Assembly (NCBI RefSeq): GCF_023571765.1 | Contig: NZ_JAMJXC010000001.1 | Location: forward strand, 124,001 to 188,000 | From: Xanthobacter aminoxidans | GTDB taxonomy: Bacteria; Pseudomonadota; Alphaproteobacteria; Rhizobiales; Xanthobacteraceae | Direction: 5' to 3' | DNA length: 64,000 nucleotides | Shown: in pieces, positions 35,258-44,925 of the stretch | Numbering within the stretch: the first letter of the stretch is position 1 | Layout: each line of letters begins with the position of its first letter | The notes under the pieces: generated by a model | The model's database searches: none | Seen by the model: only the letters and a program-made list of their open reading frames with translations | What the model was told of the DNA's origin: nothing | Position numbers and translations under genes: made by a program

Positions 35258-36295
35258 ATGCGCTTTTCAGTCTCGATCCCGGTGATGACCGCGGCGCTGG
35301 CCCTGTCGGTGGCGACGGCCTCCGCAGAGCAGATCACCTTCGTCTCGCAGGGCGGCGCGTATCAGGAGGCCCAGACCAAGGCCATCCTGAACCCCGCCGC
35401 CAAGCTGCTCGGCATCACCATCAACCAGGACAGCGCGCCCGATGCATGGCCGGTCCTGAAGACGCAGGCCGCCACCGGCAAGCCCATCTGGGACGTCATC
35501 GACGCGCCGACCACCATCTGCGTCCGCGGCGGCGACCAGGGCATGGTGGAGAAGCTCGATTTCTCCAAGCTTCCCAACGCGGCGTCCATGCCGGCGCAGT
35601 ACAAGACGCCCTATTCGGTGGCCTACGAGTTTTATTCTTCGGTCCTCGCCTACAACAAGAAGAAGTTCGCCAGCAAGGCGCCACAGACCTGGGCCGACTT
35701 CTGGGACGTGAAGGCCTTCCCCGGCACTCGTGCCCTGCGCAACCATCCGCAGGCGACCATGGAAGCCGCCCTGCTCGCGGACGGCGTGCCGGCCGACAAG
35801 CTCTATCCGCTCGATGTGGACCGGGCCTTCAAGAAGCTGGAGCAGATCAAGCCGAACATCACGGTGTGGTGGACCTCCGGCGCCCAGTCGGCGCAGCTTC
35901 TGGCGGATGGCGAGATCGACATGGAGATGGCCTGGAACGGCCGCGTCGCCGCGGTGATGAAGGAGGGCGCTCCGGTGAGCTTTACCTTCAACCAGGGCCT
36001 GCTTCAGGAAACCTCTTTGTGCATCGTGAAGGGCGCGCCGAACCTCGAGACCGCCTACAAGTTCGTGAATGCCGCCATGACGCCTGATATCCAGGCGAAC
36101 TTCCCCGCCTACATCGACTACGGCCCGGGCAACCCGGCCGCCTACGCCACCGGCAAGATTTCGCCCGAGCGCACGGCCCAGATGCCGAGCGCGCCGGAGA
36201 ATGCGGCCAAGCAGGTGCTGGTGTCGCAGGCCTGGTGGGCCTCGCCGGCCGGCGAAGATGCCATCAAGCGCTGGGCGGGCTTCGTCCAGAAATAA
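35258..36295 (+). CDS. Polyamine-type ABC transporter substrate-binding protein
   Basis: 345 residues from ATG 35258, chosen for the AAGAGGAG site before it and because it opens directly with a signal peptide (RFSVSIPVMTAALALSVATA, cleavage likely after ASA). An upstream in-frame start (35192) overlapping the oxidase stop is less likely. PotD-like fold: ITFVSQGGAYQEAQTKAI, WDVIDAPTT, ILADGEIDMEMAWNGR-like region. Periplasmic; sets the substrate range of the importer. Confidence 0.9.
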   Translation: MRFSVSIPVMTAALALSVATASAEQITFVSQGGAYQEAQTKAILNPAAKLLGITINQDSAPDAWPVLKTQAATGKPIWDVIDAPTTICVRGGDQGMVEKLDFSKLPNAASMPAQYKTPYSVAYEFYSSVLAYNKKKFASKAPQTWADFWDVKAFPGTRALRNHPQATMEAALLADGVPADKLYPLDVDRAFKKLEQIKPNITVWWTSGAQSAQLLADGEIDMEMAWNGRVAAVMKEGAPVSFTFNQGLLQETSLCIVKGAPNLETAYKFVNAAMTPDIQANFPAYIDYGPGNPAAYATGKISPERTAQMPSAPENAAKQVLVSQAWWASPAGEDAIKRWAGFVQK

Positions 36296-36415
36296 GCCCG
36301 CGGGCCACCGGATCGCTTCCCCTGCCCGAGGTGGGGTGAAGCGATCCCTCCCGCGCTGCCGAGCCCGCCGTGTCGCGGGCCGGCCCGACCCGCAAGCCTG
36401 CTCCAGGAGCCCGCC

Positions 36416-37288
36416 ATGTCGGCCTCGTCAACCGATCCGTCGCTTGCCCACAAGAGGGGCGAACAGCGCCTCGTCCTGCTGCTGCTCGCACCCTCGCTTG
36501 CCGTGGTGGGATGCCTGCTGATCGTGCCGCTGTGCTGGCTCGTCTGGCAGTCGGTGCGGCAGGATGGGGCGTTCACCCTGGCGCACTATGCGCGGTTCTT
36601 CAGTGACGCCGTCTACTGGACGACCTTCCTGCAGACCTTCCGCATCGCCTTCATCGTCACCGCGGCGACCGTGCTGCTCGGCTATCCCATCGCCTATGTG
36701 GCGGCCGGCGCATCGCGGCGATGGAGCATCTTCATCCTCGCGATGGTCATCCTGCCGTTCTGGACCAGCGTGCTGGTGCGGGCCTACGCCTGGCTGATCC
36801 TGCTGCAACGGCGCGGCCTCGTGAACTCGGTGCTGACCGATTTCGGGCTGATCCAGAACCCTCTCGCGCTCGTCAACAACGAGCTGGGCACCGTGATCGC
36901 GACGGTGCACATCCTCCTGCCCTTCATGGTGCTGCCGCTCTACGCCACCATGCAGAAGATTCCGGCCGAACTCACCATGGCCGGCGCGAGCCTCGGCGGC
37001 ACGCCGTTCTATGTCTTCACGCGGGTGTTCCTGCCCCTGTCGCTGCCCGGCGTCGTGGCCGGCATGGTTCTCGTCTTCGTGCTGACGCTCGGCTTCTACA
37101 TCACGCCGGAACTCTTGGGCGGCGGACGGACCTACATGGTCTCCATGCTCGTGTCGCGGAACATCGAGGTCTACAACGAGTGGGGCGCCGCCTCCTCCAT
37201 CAGCATCGTGCTGCTCGCCTGCGTGTTCCTCGTCTTCCGGCTGGCGAGCCTCATCATCCCGTTCGAACGCATCATGGGGGCGCGCTGA
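36416..37288 (+). CDS. ABC transporter permease (PotB-like)
   Basis: 290 residues with six predicted membrane helices, starting LVLLLLAPSLAVVGCLLIVPL. The EAA-type coupling loop is AELTMAGASLGGTPFYVFTRVFLP. Inner membrane. The 120-bp gap from the solute-binding gene is GC-rich and lacks an open frame. The next permease starts two bases after its stop. Confidence 0.92.
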   Translation: MSASSTDPSLAHKRGEQRLVLLLLAPSLAVVGCLLIVPLCWLVWQSVRQDGAFTLAHYARFFSDAVYWTTFLQTFRIAFIVTAATVLLGYPIAYVAAGASRRWSIFILAMVILPFWTSVLVRAYAWLILLQRRGLVNSVLTDFGLIQNPLALVNNELGTVIATVHILLPFMVLPLYATMQKIPAELTMAGASLGGTPFYVFTRVFLPLSLPGVVAGMVLVFVLTLGFYITPELLGGGRTYMVSMLVSRNIEVYNEWGAASSISIVLLACVFLVFRLASLIIPFERIMGAR

Positions 37289-37290
37289 TC

Positions 37291-38085
37291 ATGTCCCTCT
37301 CCCGCATCATCCTTTACGTGGTGGTGGGCCTCATCCTGGTCTGGCTGATGGTCCCCGTCCTCATCATCGTGCCCATGTCCTTCTCGGGCGCCCGCTTCCT
37401 CGCCTTCCCGCCGCCCTCCTGGTCGCTGCGCTGGTATGAGGCCTATCTCGAAAGCGCCGCCTGGATGCAGGCGACGCGGGTCAGCCTGATCCTCGCCGTG
37501 TCGAGCGCGATCATCGCGACCGTGCTTGGAACGGCGGCGGCCTACGCGCTGAACCTCTCCACGTCGCGCCTGGTGCGCAGCCTGCAGGTGGTGCTGCTTC
37601 TGCCCCTCGTCGTGCCGATCGTGATCACGGCCGTCGGCGTCTTCCTCGTCTACGCCAACGTCGGACTGCTCGCGACCATGAGCGGCCTGATCCTCGCCAA
37701 CGTCATGCTCGGCCTGCCGTTCGTCATCATCTCGGTGCTGACGGGCCTCAGGAAGTTCGATCCGGCGCAGGAGATGGTCTCGCGCAGTCTCGGCATGAAC
37801 CGGCTGCGCACCTTCTTCATCGTGACGCTGCCGCAGATCCGCCCCAGCGTCATCTCGGGCCTGCTGTTCGCCTTCATCTCGGCGCTGGACGAGACGGTGG
37901 TCGCCATCTTCATCTCGGGCGGCGAGTACCAGACGCTCACCAAGCGCATGTTCACGGCGCTGCGCGACGAGATCGATCCGACCATCGCCGCCATCAGCAC
38001 CCTTCTGACCGCGATCTCCTTCCTGATGGTGATCCTCGTTTCCCTCAGCGCACGCACCGCGCCGCGGAAGAACGCAGACGCCTGA
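37291..38085 (+). CDS. ABC transporter permease (PotC-like)
   Basis: 264 residues from ATG 37291. Six membrane helices; the EAA loop is EMVSRSLGMNRLRTFFIVTLPQI, matching PotC/PotI. Forms the heterodimeric channel with the preceding permease. Confidence 0.93.
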   Translation: MSLSRIILYVVVGLILVWLMVPVLIIVPMSFSGARFLAFPPPSWSLRWYEAYLESAAWMQATRVSLILAVSSAIIATVLGTAAAYALNLSTSRLVRSLQVVLLLPLVVPIVITAVGVFLVYANVGLLATMSGLILANVMLGLPFVIISVLTGLRKFDPAQEMVSRSLGMNRLRTFFIVTLPQIRPSVISGLLFAFISALDETVVAIFISGGEYQTLTKRMFTALRDEIDPTIAAISTLLTAISFLMVILVSLSARTAPRKNADA

Positions 38086-38166
38086 GACCTCGCACGCCTC
38101 GCACCCGCGCGGCGGCGGCCCATCCCGGCCGGCGCCCGCCTCCCTTTGCCGTCTGGAACCGCGCCC

Positions 38167-38520
38167 ATGAGCAACCTCATCGCCTTCGACCTTGCCGCCC
38201 CTGGACCCGCGCGCGAGAGCAAGCCTGTGCCCGACCGGCTGATCGCCGGTGATCCGAGCTACAAGACCTGGGAAATCGCGGCGGCCGGCCACAAGGACAT
38301 CCGCACCGGCATCTGGGAGGCGACGCCCGGCGTCACGCGCTCCATCAAGGGCGAGACGTGGGAATATTGCACGATCCTCTCCGGCGTGATCGTGTTGACC
38401 GAGGATGGCGGCAGTCCGCGCCGCTTCAGCGCCGGCGACACCTTCGTGTTGCGGCCGGGCTTCGTGGGAACCTGGGAAACGCTGGAGACCGTGCGCAAGC
38501 TGTGGGTTGCCGTTTCCTGA
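38167..38520 (+). CDS. Cupin-domain protein (EutQ/DUF861-like)
   Basis: 117 residues from ATG 38167. Small beta-barrel cupin: TWEIAAAGHKDIRTGIWEAT, EYCTILSGVIVLTEDGG, and FSAGDTFVLRPGFVGTWE. Such proteins often sit in amine or ureide catabolic operons as a possible isomerase or binding protein. Role here unknown. Confidence 0.85.
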   Translation: MSNLIAFDLAAPGPARESKPVPDRLIAGDPSYKTWEIAAAGHKDIRTGIWEATPGVTRSIKGETWEYCTILSGVIVLTEDGGSPRRFSAGDTFVLRPGFVGTWETLETVRKLWVAVS

Positions 38521-38551
38521 TTCCGCTCCCTCACTCCGTCAGGTCCTGCCC

Positions 38552-39478
38552 ATGGCACTCCTCTACATGGCCGATCCCGCCCGCGGCGAAGTCTGGCGCC
38601 GGCTGATCGGCGAAATGGCGCCTGAAATCGACGTGCGCATCTGGCCCGACATGGGAGACCCGGCCGATATCCGCTGGGTTGCCGTCTGGGACGTGCGGGT
38701 GGATCTGGCGGCGACGTTTCCGAATCTCGAAGTGGTCTTCTCCACCGGGGCCGGCGTGGATCACCTCGACCTCACCCGCATCCCGCCGGGCATTCCCGTG
38801 GTGCGCATGGTGGAGCCCGGCATCGTCGAGGGCATGGTCGAGTACGTAACCATGGCCGTGCTCGCGCTCCACCGCGACCTGCCGACCTATATCGACCAGC
38901 AGAAGCGGCACCTCTGGGCGCAGCACTATGAAACGCCGGCGGCGCAGCGGCGCGTCGGCATCATGGGGCTCGGCTCGCTGGGGCAGGCGGCGCTCACGGG
39001 CCTCGCGCCGTTCGGCTTTCCGCTTGCGGGCTGGAGCCGCTCACCGCGGGATATCCTGAACGTGGAGACCTTCGCCGGCGAGGCCGGGCTCGCCCCGTTC
39101 CTCGCGCGCACCGACATCCTCGTCTGCCTGCTGCCGCTCACCGCCGAGACGCGGGGCATCCTCGATGCAAGCCTGTTCGCCCGGTTGCCGGCGGGCGCCC
39201 GCATCGTCAACGCGGGGCGCGGCGGCCATGTGGTGGCTGAGGATCTGGTCGCCGCGCTCGATGCCGGTACCCTCTCGGGCGCCGTGCTCGATGTCACGGA
39301 GCCGGAGCCTCTGCCGCCGGAGCATCCGTTCTGGAGCCATCCGCGCATCCTGCTGACCCCGCACGTCGCAAGTCTCACCCGGCCGGAGACCGCCGTGGTC
39401 AGCCTGCTCGAAAACCTCCGCCGCCACGCCGCGGGCGAGCCGATGATCGGCCTCGTCGAACGCAGCCGCGGCTATTGA
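38552..39478 (+). CDS. D-isomer-specific 2-hydroxyacid dehydrogenase (GhrA-like)
   Basis: 308 residues from ATG 38552. NAD(P) Rossmann motif VGIMGLGSLGQAALT near residue 137; catalytic Arg in NAGRGGHVVAEDLVAAL, Glu in TEPEPLPPEHPFW and His in LLTPHVASLTRPE. Reduces glyoxylate, hydroxypyruvate or similar 2-oxo acids. In this operon it would handle an oxo-acid breakdown product. Confidence 0.9.
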   Translation: MALLYMADPARGEVWRRLIGEMAPEIDVRIWPDMGDPADIRWVAVWDVRVDLAATFPNLEVVFSTGAGVDHLDLTRIPPGIPVVRMVEPGIVEGMVEYVTMAVLALHRDLPTYIDQQKRHLWAQHYETPAAQRRVGIMGLGSLGQAALTGLAPFGFPLAGWSRSPRDILNVETFAGEAGLAPFLARTDILVCLLPLTAETRGILDASLFARLPAGARIVNAGRGGHVVAEDLVAALDAGTLSGAVLDVTEPEPLPPEHPFWSHPRILLTPHVASLTRPETAVVSLLENLRRHAAGEPMIGLVERSRGY

Positions 39479-39490
39479 AAGACGCCGCCC

Positions 39491-40984
39491 ATGTCCCTCG
39501 CCGCTGAACACATCCTCAACCTCGCCGACCCGAGCCTCCTCGTCCAGGCGGCCTTCATCGGCGGGCAGTGGTGCGCTGCCGACGACGGCGCGACGCTCGC
39601 CGTGGAGGACCCAGCCACGGGCAAGGTCGTGGGCACCGTTCCGGCCTGCGGCGCGGCCGAGACGCGGCGCGCCATCGAGGCGGCGGAGACGGCGTTCCGC
39701 TCGTGGCGTTCAGTGCCGGCGGCGGAGCGCGCGCGCCTGCTGGAGCGCTGGAACGACCTCATCCTCGCCAACGCTGCCGACCTCGCGCGGATCATGACGG
39801 CCGAGCAGGGCAAGCCGCTGGCCGAGGCGGAGGGGGAAGTGCGCTACGGCGCCTCCTTCGTGAAGTGGTTCGCGGAGGAGGCACGGCGCATCTACGGCCG
39901 CACCATCCCCGCGCCCGGGGCCGACCGGCGCATCCTGATGCTGGAGCAGCCCATCGGCGTCACCGCCGCCATCACGCCCTGGAATTTTCCCATCGCGATG
40001 ATCACGCGCAAATGCGCGCCGGCCCTCGCCGCCGGCTGCACCATGGTCATCAAGCCGTCGGAACTGACACCGTTTTCCGCTCTGGCGGTGGTGAAGCTCG
40101 CGGAGCGGGCCGGCATTCCCGCCGGCGTCATCTCGGTGGTGACGGGCCTGCCGGCCGCCATCGGCGAGGAGCTCACCTCCAACCCCGCGGTCCGCAAGAT
40201 CTCGTTCACCGGCTCGACCCGTGTCGGCGCCCATCTCATGCGTGCGTCGGCGGGGACGCTGAAGAAGCTGAGCCTGGAACTGGGCGGCAACGCGCCCTTC
40301 ATCGTCTTCGACGATGCCGACCTCGACCTTGCGGTGGAGGGGGCCATGGCCTCCAAATTCCGCAATGCCGGACAGACCTGCGTGTGCGCCAACCGCATCC
40401 TGGTGCAGGCCGGCATCCACGACGCCTTCGTCGCCCGCCTCGGCGCGCGGATCGCCGCGCAGAAGGTCGGGCCGGGCACGCAGCCCGGTGTCGGCATCGG
40501 CCCGCTCATCAATCGGGCTGCCGCCGAAAAGGTGCACGCGCATGTGGCCGACGCGCTGGCCAAGGGCGCGCGCGTGGCGCAGCAGGCCGACACGTCCTGC
40601 GCGGAGGGAAACTTCGTCGCCCCGCTCCTCCTCACCGGCGCCACCACCGACATGCGGCTCGCCAATGAGGAAACCTTCGGCCCCGTCGCCCCGGTGTTCC
40701 GCTTCGAGACCGAGGGGGAGGCGATCGCCATTGCCAACGGCACCCCCTACGGGCTCGCCGCCTATTTCTTCACCGAGGACATGCACCGCGCCTGGCGGGT
40801 CGGCGAGGCGCTGGAATTCGGCATGGTGGGGCTCAACACCGGTGCCATCTCCATGGAGGTGGCGCCCTTCGGCGGCGTGAAGCAGTCCGGGCTCGGCCGC
40901 GAGGGCGGCTATCTCGGCATCGCCGAATATCTGGAGCCCAAGGCCTTTCACATGGGTGGGCTGCGCCTCACGGCGCCGGTCTGA
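39491..40984 (+). CDS. gabD: NAD(P)-dependent succinate-semialdehyde dehydrogenase family enzyme
   Basis: 497 residues. Aldehyde dehydrogenase motifs: ITPWNFPIAMITRKCAPALA, FTGSTRVGAHLM, catalytic Glu in LELGGNAPFIVFDDADL and catalytic Cys in RNAGQTCVCANR. Pattern GQTCVCANR is typical of GabD. Oxidises succinate or glutarate semialdehyde, the expected end of putrescine/GABA or similar amine breakdown. Confidence 0.9.
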   Translation: MSLAAEHILNLADPSLLVQAAFIGGQWCAADDGATLAVEDPATGKVVGTVPACGAAETRRAIEAAETAFRSWRSVPAAERARLLERWNDLILANAADLARIMTAEQGKPLAEAEGEVRYGASFVKWFAEEARRIYGRTIPAPGADRRILMLEQPIGVTAAITPWNFPIAMITRKCAPALAAGCTMVIKPSELTPFSALAVVKLAERAGIPAGVISVVTGLPAAIGEELTSNPAVRKISFTGSTRVGAHLMRASAGTLKKLSLELGGNAPFIVFDDADLDLAVEGAMASKFRNAGQTCVCANRILVQAGIHDAFVARLGARIAAQKVGPGTQPGVGIGPLINRAAAEKVHAHVADALAKGARVAQQADTSCAEGNFVAPLLLTGATTDMRLANEETFGPVAPVFRFETEGEAIAIANGTPYGLAAYFFTEDMHRAWRVGEALEFGMVGLNTGAISMEVAPFGGVKQSGLGREGGYLGIAEYLEPKAFHMGGLRLTAPV

Positions 40985-41018
40985 CCCCAATCTCACACAT
41001 ATCGCAGGAAACGTGACC

Positions 41019-42092
41019 ATGGCCGCAAGACACTATCGCATCGCCGTCATCCCCGGAGACGGCATCGGCAAGGAAGTGATGCCCGAGGGCGTGCGCGTGC
41101 TGGAGAAGGCGGCGGCGCTCTATGGCTTCAGCCTCGATCTCGCCTGGCACGATTTCGCCTGCTGCGACTACTACGCCCGCCATGGCGAGATGATGCCGGC
41201 GGACTGGAAGGCGCGGGTCGGCACCTCGGATGCCATCCTGTTCGGCGCGGTGGGCTGGCCGGATACGGTGCCCGACCATGTCTCGCTCTGGGGCTCGCTG
41301 CTGCAGTTCCGGCGGGAGTTCGACCAGTATGTGAACCTGCGGCCTGTGCGGCTGATGCCGGGCGTTCCCTGCCCCCTCGTGGGTCGCAAGCCGGGCGACA
41401 TCGACTTCTGGGTGGTGCGCGAGAACACGGAGGGCGAATACACCTCCATCGGCGGGCGCATGTATCCCGGCACGCCCCGCGAGCTGGTGATTCAGGAAAC
41501 CGTCATGTCGCGCCATGGCGTGGACCGGGTGCTGAAATTCGCGTTCGAGCTGGCCATGCGGCGGCCGAACCGGCACCTGACCTCGGCCACCAAGTCCAAC
41601 GGCATCGCGATCACCATGCCCTATTGGGACGAGCGGGTGGAGGCGATGGCGGCCGCCTACCCGGAGGTGCGCACCGACAAGTACCACATCGACATCCTCA
41701 CCGCGCAGTTCGTGCTGCACCCGGACCGGTTCGACGTGGTGGTCGCCTCCAACCTGTTCGGCGACATCCTCTCCGATCTCGGCCCCGCCTGCACCGGCAC
41801 CATCGGCATCGCGCCGTCCGGCAACATCAATCCCGACCGCACCTTCCCCTCTTTGTTCGAGCCGGTGCACGGGTCCGCGCCGGATATCGCCGGCAAGGGC
41901 ATCGCCAATCCGGTGGGCCAGATCTGGTCCGCGGCCATGATGCTCGAGCATCTCGGGGAAATGGACGCCGCCGCTGCCATCGAACGCGCCATCGAGCGGG
42001 TGCTGGCCGAACCTGCGGGCCGCACCGCCGACATCGGCGGCACCGCCAACACGCTGAGCTGCGGAAAGGCGATCGCCGATGCCCTCGACTGA
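41019..42092 (+). CDS. Tartrate dehydrogenase/decarboxylase-type enzyme (isocitrate/isopropylmalate dehydrogenase family)
   Basis: 357 residues from ATG 41019. Family signature IPGDGIGKEVMPEG near the N-terminus; DFWVVRENTEGEYTSIGGRM and VVASNLFGDILSDLG-type metal-binding region. The ENTEGEYTSIGGR and PGVPCPL stretches are those of TtuC/YeaU (tartrate/D-malate dehydrogenase) and not of leucine-pathway LeuB. Oxidative decarboxylation of a beta-hydroxy acid. Its 3' end overlaps the aminotransferase start by 14 bp. Confidence 0.88.
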   Translation: MAARHYRIAVIPGDGIGKEVMPEGVRVLEKAAALYGFSLDLAWHDFACCDYYARHGEMMPADWKARVGTSDAILFGAVGWPDTVPDHVSLWGSLLQFRREFDQYVNLRPVRLMPGVPCPLVGRKPGDIDFWVVRENTEGEYTSIGGRMYPGTPRELVIQETVMSRHGVDRVLKFAFELAMRRPNRHLTSATKSNGIAITMPYWDERVEAMAAAYPEVRTDKYHIDILTAQFVLHPDRFDVVVASNLFGDILSDLGPACTGTIGIAPSGNINPDRTFPSLFEPVHGSAPDIAGKGIANPVGQIWSAAMMLEHLGEMDAAAAIERAIERVLAEPAGRTADIGGTANTLSCGKAIADALD

Positions 42093-43491
42093 CGCCCGGC
42101 CGCGCCCCGCGATGCCCGCGAATTCCCTTCAGGTTCTCGACCGCGATCACCTCATCCATCCGGTCATGTCGTTCCGCGGCCATGAGAAGCACGGTGTCAC
42201 CGTGTTGCAGTCCGCCTCCGGCATGTTCCTGCGGGATGCCTCGGGGCATGAACTGCTGGATGCCTTCGCCGGCCTGTGGTGCGTGAATGTCGGCTACGGG
42301 CAGGAGAGCATCGTGGAGGTTGCGGCGGAGCAGATGCGCCGCCTGCCCTATGCCACCGGCTATTTCGGCTTCGGCTCGGAGCCTTCCATCCGCCTTGCGG
42401 CGCGCCTCGCGGAACTGGCGCCGGAGGGGCTGGACCATGTCTATTTCACCCTCGGCGGATCGGACGCCGTGGACAGCGCGGTCCGCTACATCACGCACTA
42501 CTTCAACTCCACTGGACGGCCGGCGAAGAAACACTTTATTTCGCTGGAGCGCGGCTATCACGGCTCGTCTTCCACCGGGGCGGGCCTCACCGCGCTGCCG
42601 GCGTTCCATGCCCATTTCGATGTGCCGACGCCGCGCCAGCACACCATCGCCTCGCCCTATCCCTACCGCAACCCGGCGGGTGGCGACCCCGCAGCGGTGA
42701 TCGCCGCCTCCGTCGCCGCATTGGAGGCGAAGGTCGCCGAACTCGGGGCCGACAACGTGGCCGCCTTCTTCTGCGAGCCCGTGCAGGGCTCGGGCGGCGT
42801 GATCGTGCCACCGCCCGGCTGGCTGAAGGCCATGCGGGAGACCTGCACGCGCCTCGACATCCTGTTCGTGGCCGACGAGGTCATTACCGGCTTCGGCCGC
42901 ACGGGGCCGCTCTTCGCCTGCCACGCGGAGGCGGTGTCGCCGGACCTGATGACCGTCGCCAAGGGCCTGACGGCCGGCTACGTGCCCATGGGCGCGGTTC
43001 TTATGTCGGACCGGATCTATCAGGCCATCGCCGACGGTCTGGCGCCCGAGGCGCCCATCGGGCATGGCTTCACCTATTCCGGCCACCCGGTGAGCGCGGC
43101 GGTGGGGCTCGAAGTCCTGCGCCTCTATACGGAGGGGGGAATCCTCGCCAATGGAGAGGCGCGCGGGCTGGCCTTTGCGGCGGGCCTCGCCGCCCTCGTC
43201 GATCATCCGCTGGTGGGCGACGCACGCGCGCGCGGGCTGCTCGGCGCGCTGGAACTCGTGCGCGACAAGGCGGCGAAGACGCGCTTCGATCCCGCAGTGG
43301 AGCTGCCGCGCCGCCTGTTCGAGGCCGGCTACCGCAATGGCCTGATCTTCCGCGCCTTCGCTGACGGCACCATCGGCCTCGCGCCCGCGCTGACCTGCAC
43401 CGGCGAAGAGATGGACCTGCTTCTGTCGCGCCTCAGGCGCACCCTGGACGACGTGCTGGCCGACGCCGAAGTGCGGGCCGCACTCGCCTAG
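42079..43491 (+). CDS. Class III PLP-dependent aminotransferase (omega-amino acid/diamine type)
   Basis: 470 residues from ATG 42079; ATG 42112 is an alternative. Begins with the class III element HLIHPVMSFRGHEK; PLP site LFVADEVITGFGRTG and Schiff-base Lys295 in TVAKGLTAGYVPMGAV. Related enzymes transaminate putrescine, beta-alanine or taurine with pyruvate. Last gene of the plus-strand catabolic operon, supplying the aldehyde for the dehydrogenase upstream. A weak AGCCGG/CCGGCT dyad lies 80-100 bp after the stop. Confidence 0.9.
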   Translation: MPSTDARPRPAMPANSLQVLDRDHLIHPVMSFRGHEKHGVTVLQSASGMFLRDASGHELLDAFAGLWCVNVGYGQESIVEVAAEQMRRLPYATGYFGFGSEPSIRLAARLAELAPEGLDHVYFTLGGSDAVDSAVRYITHYFNSTGRPAKKHFISLERGYHGSSSTGAGLTALPAFHAHFDVPTPRQHTIASPYPYRNPAGGDPAAVIAASVAALEAKVAELGADNVAAFFCEPVQGSGGVIVPPPGWLKAMRETCTRLDILFVADEVITGFGRTGPLFACHAEAVSPDLMTVAKGLTAGYVPMGAVLMSDRIYQAIADGLAPEAPIGHGFTYSGHPVSAAVGLEVLRLYTEGGILANGEARGLAFAAGLAALVDHPLVGDARARGLLGALELVRDKAAKTRFDPAVELPRRLFEAGYRNGLIFRAFADGTIGLAPALTCTGEEMDLLLSRLRRTLDDVLADAEVRAALA

Positions 43492-43633
43492 CCGGGCGCC
43501 CACAGGGGCGACATCCTCGCGCTGTCGCTCCTTCGCTGTCCCTCAAGCCGGTCTCGCCCGTCTTCCGACAGCCGGGCCGGGCGCGCCGGCTGAGCGGGAG
43601 GGCGTGGTTGATCTGGAAGGACGGGCGGGCTGG

Positions 43634-44101
43634 CTATCGCTGTCCCCAGGCCCATCCCGAGATGCGCCAGCCATCCGCGCCTTTCCGGAGCGCCAGGGTC
43701 CACACCGAATTGGCCTCGGTGATCTTCTCCTTGCCTTCCGTATACTTGTACGTTGCCGGCATCACGACATAGGCGACGTCGCCGGTGACGCTGACGCGCC
43801 ATGGCTTGTCGACGGTCACCGCACGCGGGGTGATGCCCGCCTTCGCATCGAATGCCGCAAAGGCGGTCAGCCAGTCCATGCACGCCGTGGGGCCTTGCCA
43901 GACATGGGGCGGGAAATCATCGATGATGATGGTCTGCGGCGCGCACAGCTTGACGAACTTCTCCGCCGCGCCCTGGTTCATGTCGGCGAGATATTGATTC
44001 ACAACCGTCATGACCTCGCTGTCATCCGGCTCGGCAGCGCGGGCCGCAATGCAGGGGGTCAATGCCATAGTCATTGCGATCGCCAATGTCGTCTTACGCA
44101 T
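43634..44101 (-). CDS. Exported NTF2/SnoaL-like protein
   Basis: 155 residues. Signal peptide RKTTLAIAMTMALTPCIAAR, cleavage after ARA. The mature part is a small cone-shaped NTF2-like fold (DSEVMTVVNQYLADMNQG, FAAFDAKAG, ANSVWTLALRKGADGWRISG). No active-site residues are evident; such proteins may be enzymes or binders. It converges on the aminotransferase gene and is not part of that operon. The 284 bp between it and regA (44102-44385) show GC-rich non-coding sequence with no recognised element. Confidence 0.75.
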   Translation of the reverse strand: MRKTTLAIAMTMALTPCIAARAAEPDDSEVMTVVNQYLADMNQGAAEKFVKLCAPQTIIIDDFPPHVWQGPTACMDWLTAFAAFDAKAGITPRAVTVDKPWRVSVTGDVAYVVMPATYKYTEGKEKITEANSVWTLALRKGADGWRISGWAWGQR

Positions 44102-44385
44102 TTCATCCCTCCTTGCCGCATCAGGTCTTTTGTGTCGGCCGCGCTCCGCGAGGTGGGCATCTGCATGGCGGATGACGCGCGGGAGCCGGCCGGGTCACAA
44201 CGGGCCATGCTCCCTCTCCGCCGGTAGATGCGGACAGGCGGAAGCCGATGGCGCAAGCCGGCTTCCCGGCCCACAACCGCCGGTTCGACGCGCACGCTAG
44301 GCGCGGCTCCCGGACGTGGCAACTTGGTCTTGGCCATGAGGCGCCGGAATCCGGCCTCCGGCCGCGCGATGATGGCGCGTGCGGT

Positions 44386-44925
44386 CTAAGTCACCCGGCG
44401 CTTGGCGAGTTTGCGGGCCAGCGTGCGGCGGTGCATGCCGAGGCGGCGGGCGGTTTCGGAGACGTTGAAATCGGTTTCCGCCAGGGTCTCGTGGATGCGC
44501 TCCCATTCCAGCGTCTTGATGGAGCTTGGCCGCACGCCGAGGGGCACGTCCGGGTTGCCGTCCTGCCGCGCGAAGGCGGCCTCGATGTCGTCGGCGTTGG
44601 ACGGTTTCGCGAGGTAGTGGCAGGCGCCGAGCTTGATCGCCTCGACCGCGGTCGCGATGCTGGCGAAGCCCGTCAGAACCACGATCTTCATGTCGGGATC
44701 GAAGGTCCGCAGCTGCTGGATGCATTCGAGGCCGGAGGCGTCGAACAGCTTCAGGTCCACCACGGCGCGGCCGGGGTGGAAGCTGGCGAGCACTTCGGGA
44801 AGGTCGCCGATGCGCCCGCACTGCCGCACGCTGTAGCCCCGGCGCTCGAACGAACGCTGAAGGGCCCGGGCGAAGGTGGCGTCGTCCTCGACCAGAAGGA
44901 GGTCCCGTTCACGCGACATCGGCAT
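44386..44925 (-). CDS. regA: RegA/PrrA/ActR global redox response regulator
   Basis: 179 residues from ATG 44925 (ATG 44919 also possible). Receiver domain with acidic pocket LLVEDDATFARAL, phospho-acceptor Asp in AVVDLKLFDASGLE, and VLTGFASIATAVEAIKLGA plus the conserved Lys in YLAKPSN. The C-terminus is the Fis-type helix VSETARRLGMHRRTLARKLAKR, almost invariant in RegA. Controls respiration, nitrogen fixation and CO2 fixation in alphaproteobacteria. It overlaps the end of regB. Confidence 0.94.
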   Translation of the reverse strand: MPMSRERDLLLVEDDATFARALQRSFERRGYSVRQCGRIGDLPEVLASFHPGRAVVDLKLFDASGLECIQQLRTFDPDMKIVVLTGFASIATAVEAIKLGACHYLAKPSNADDIEAAFARQDGNPDVPLGVRPSSIKTLEWERIHETLAETDFNVSETARRLGMHRRTLARKLAKRRVT

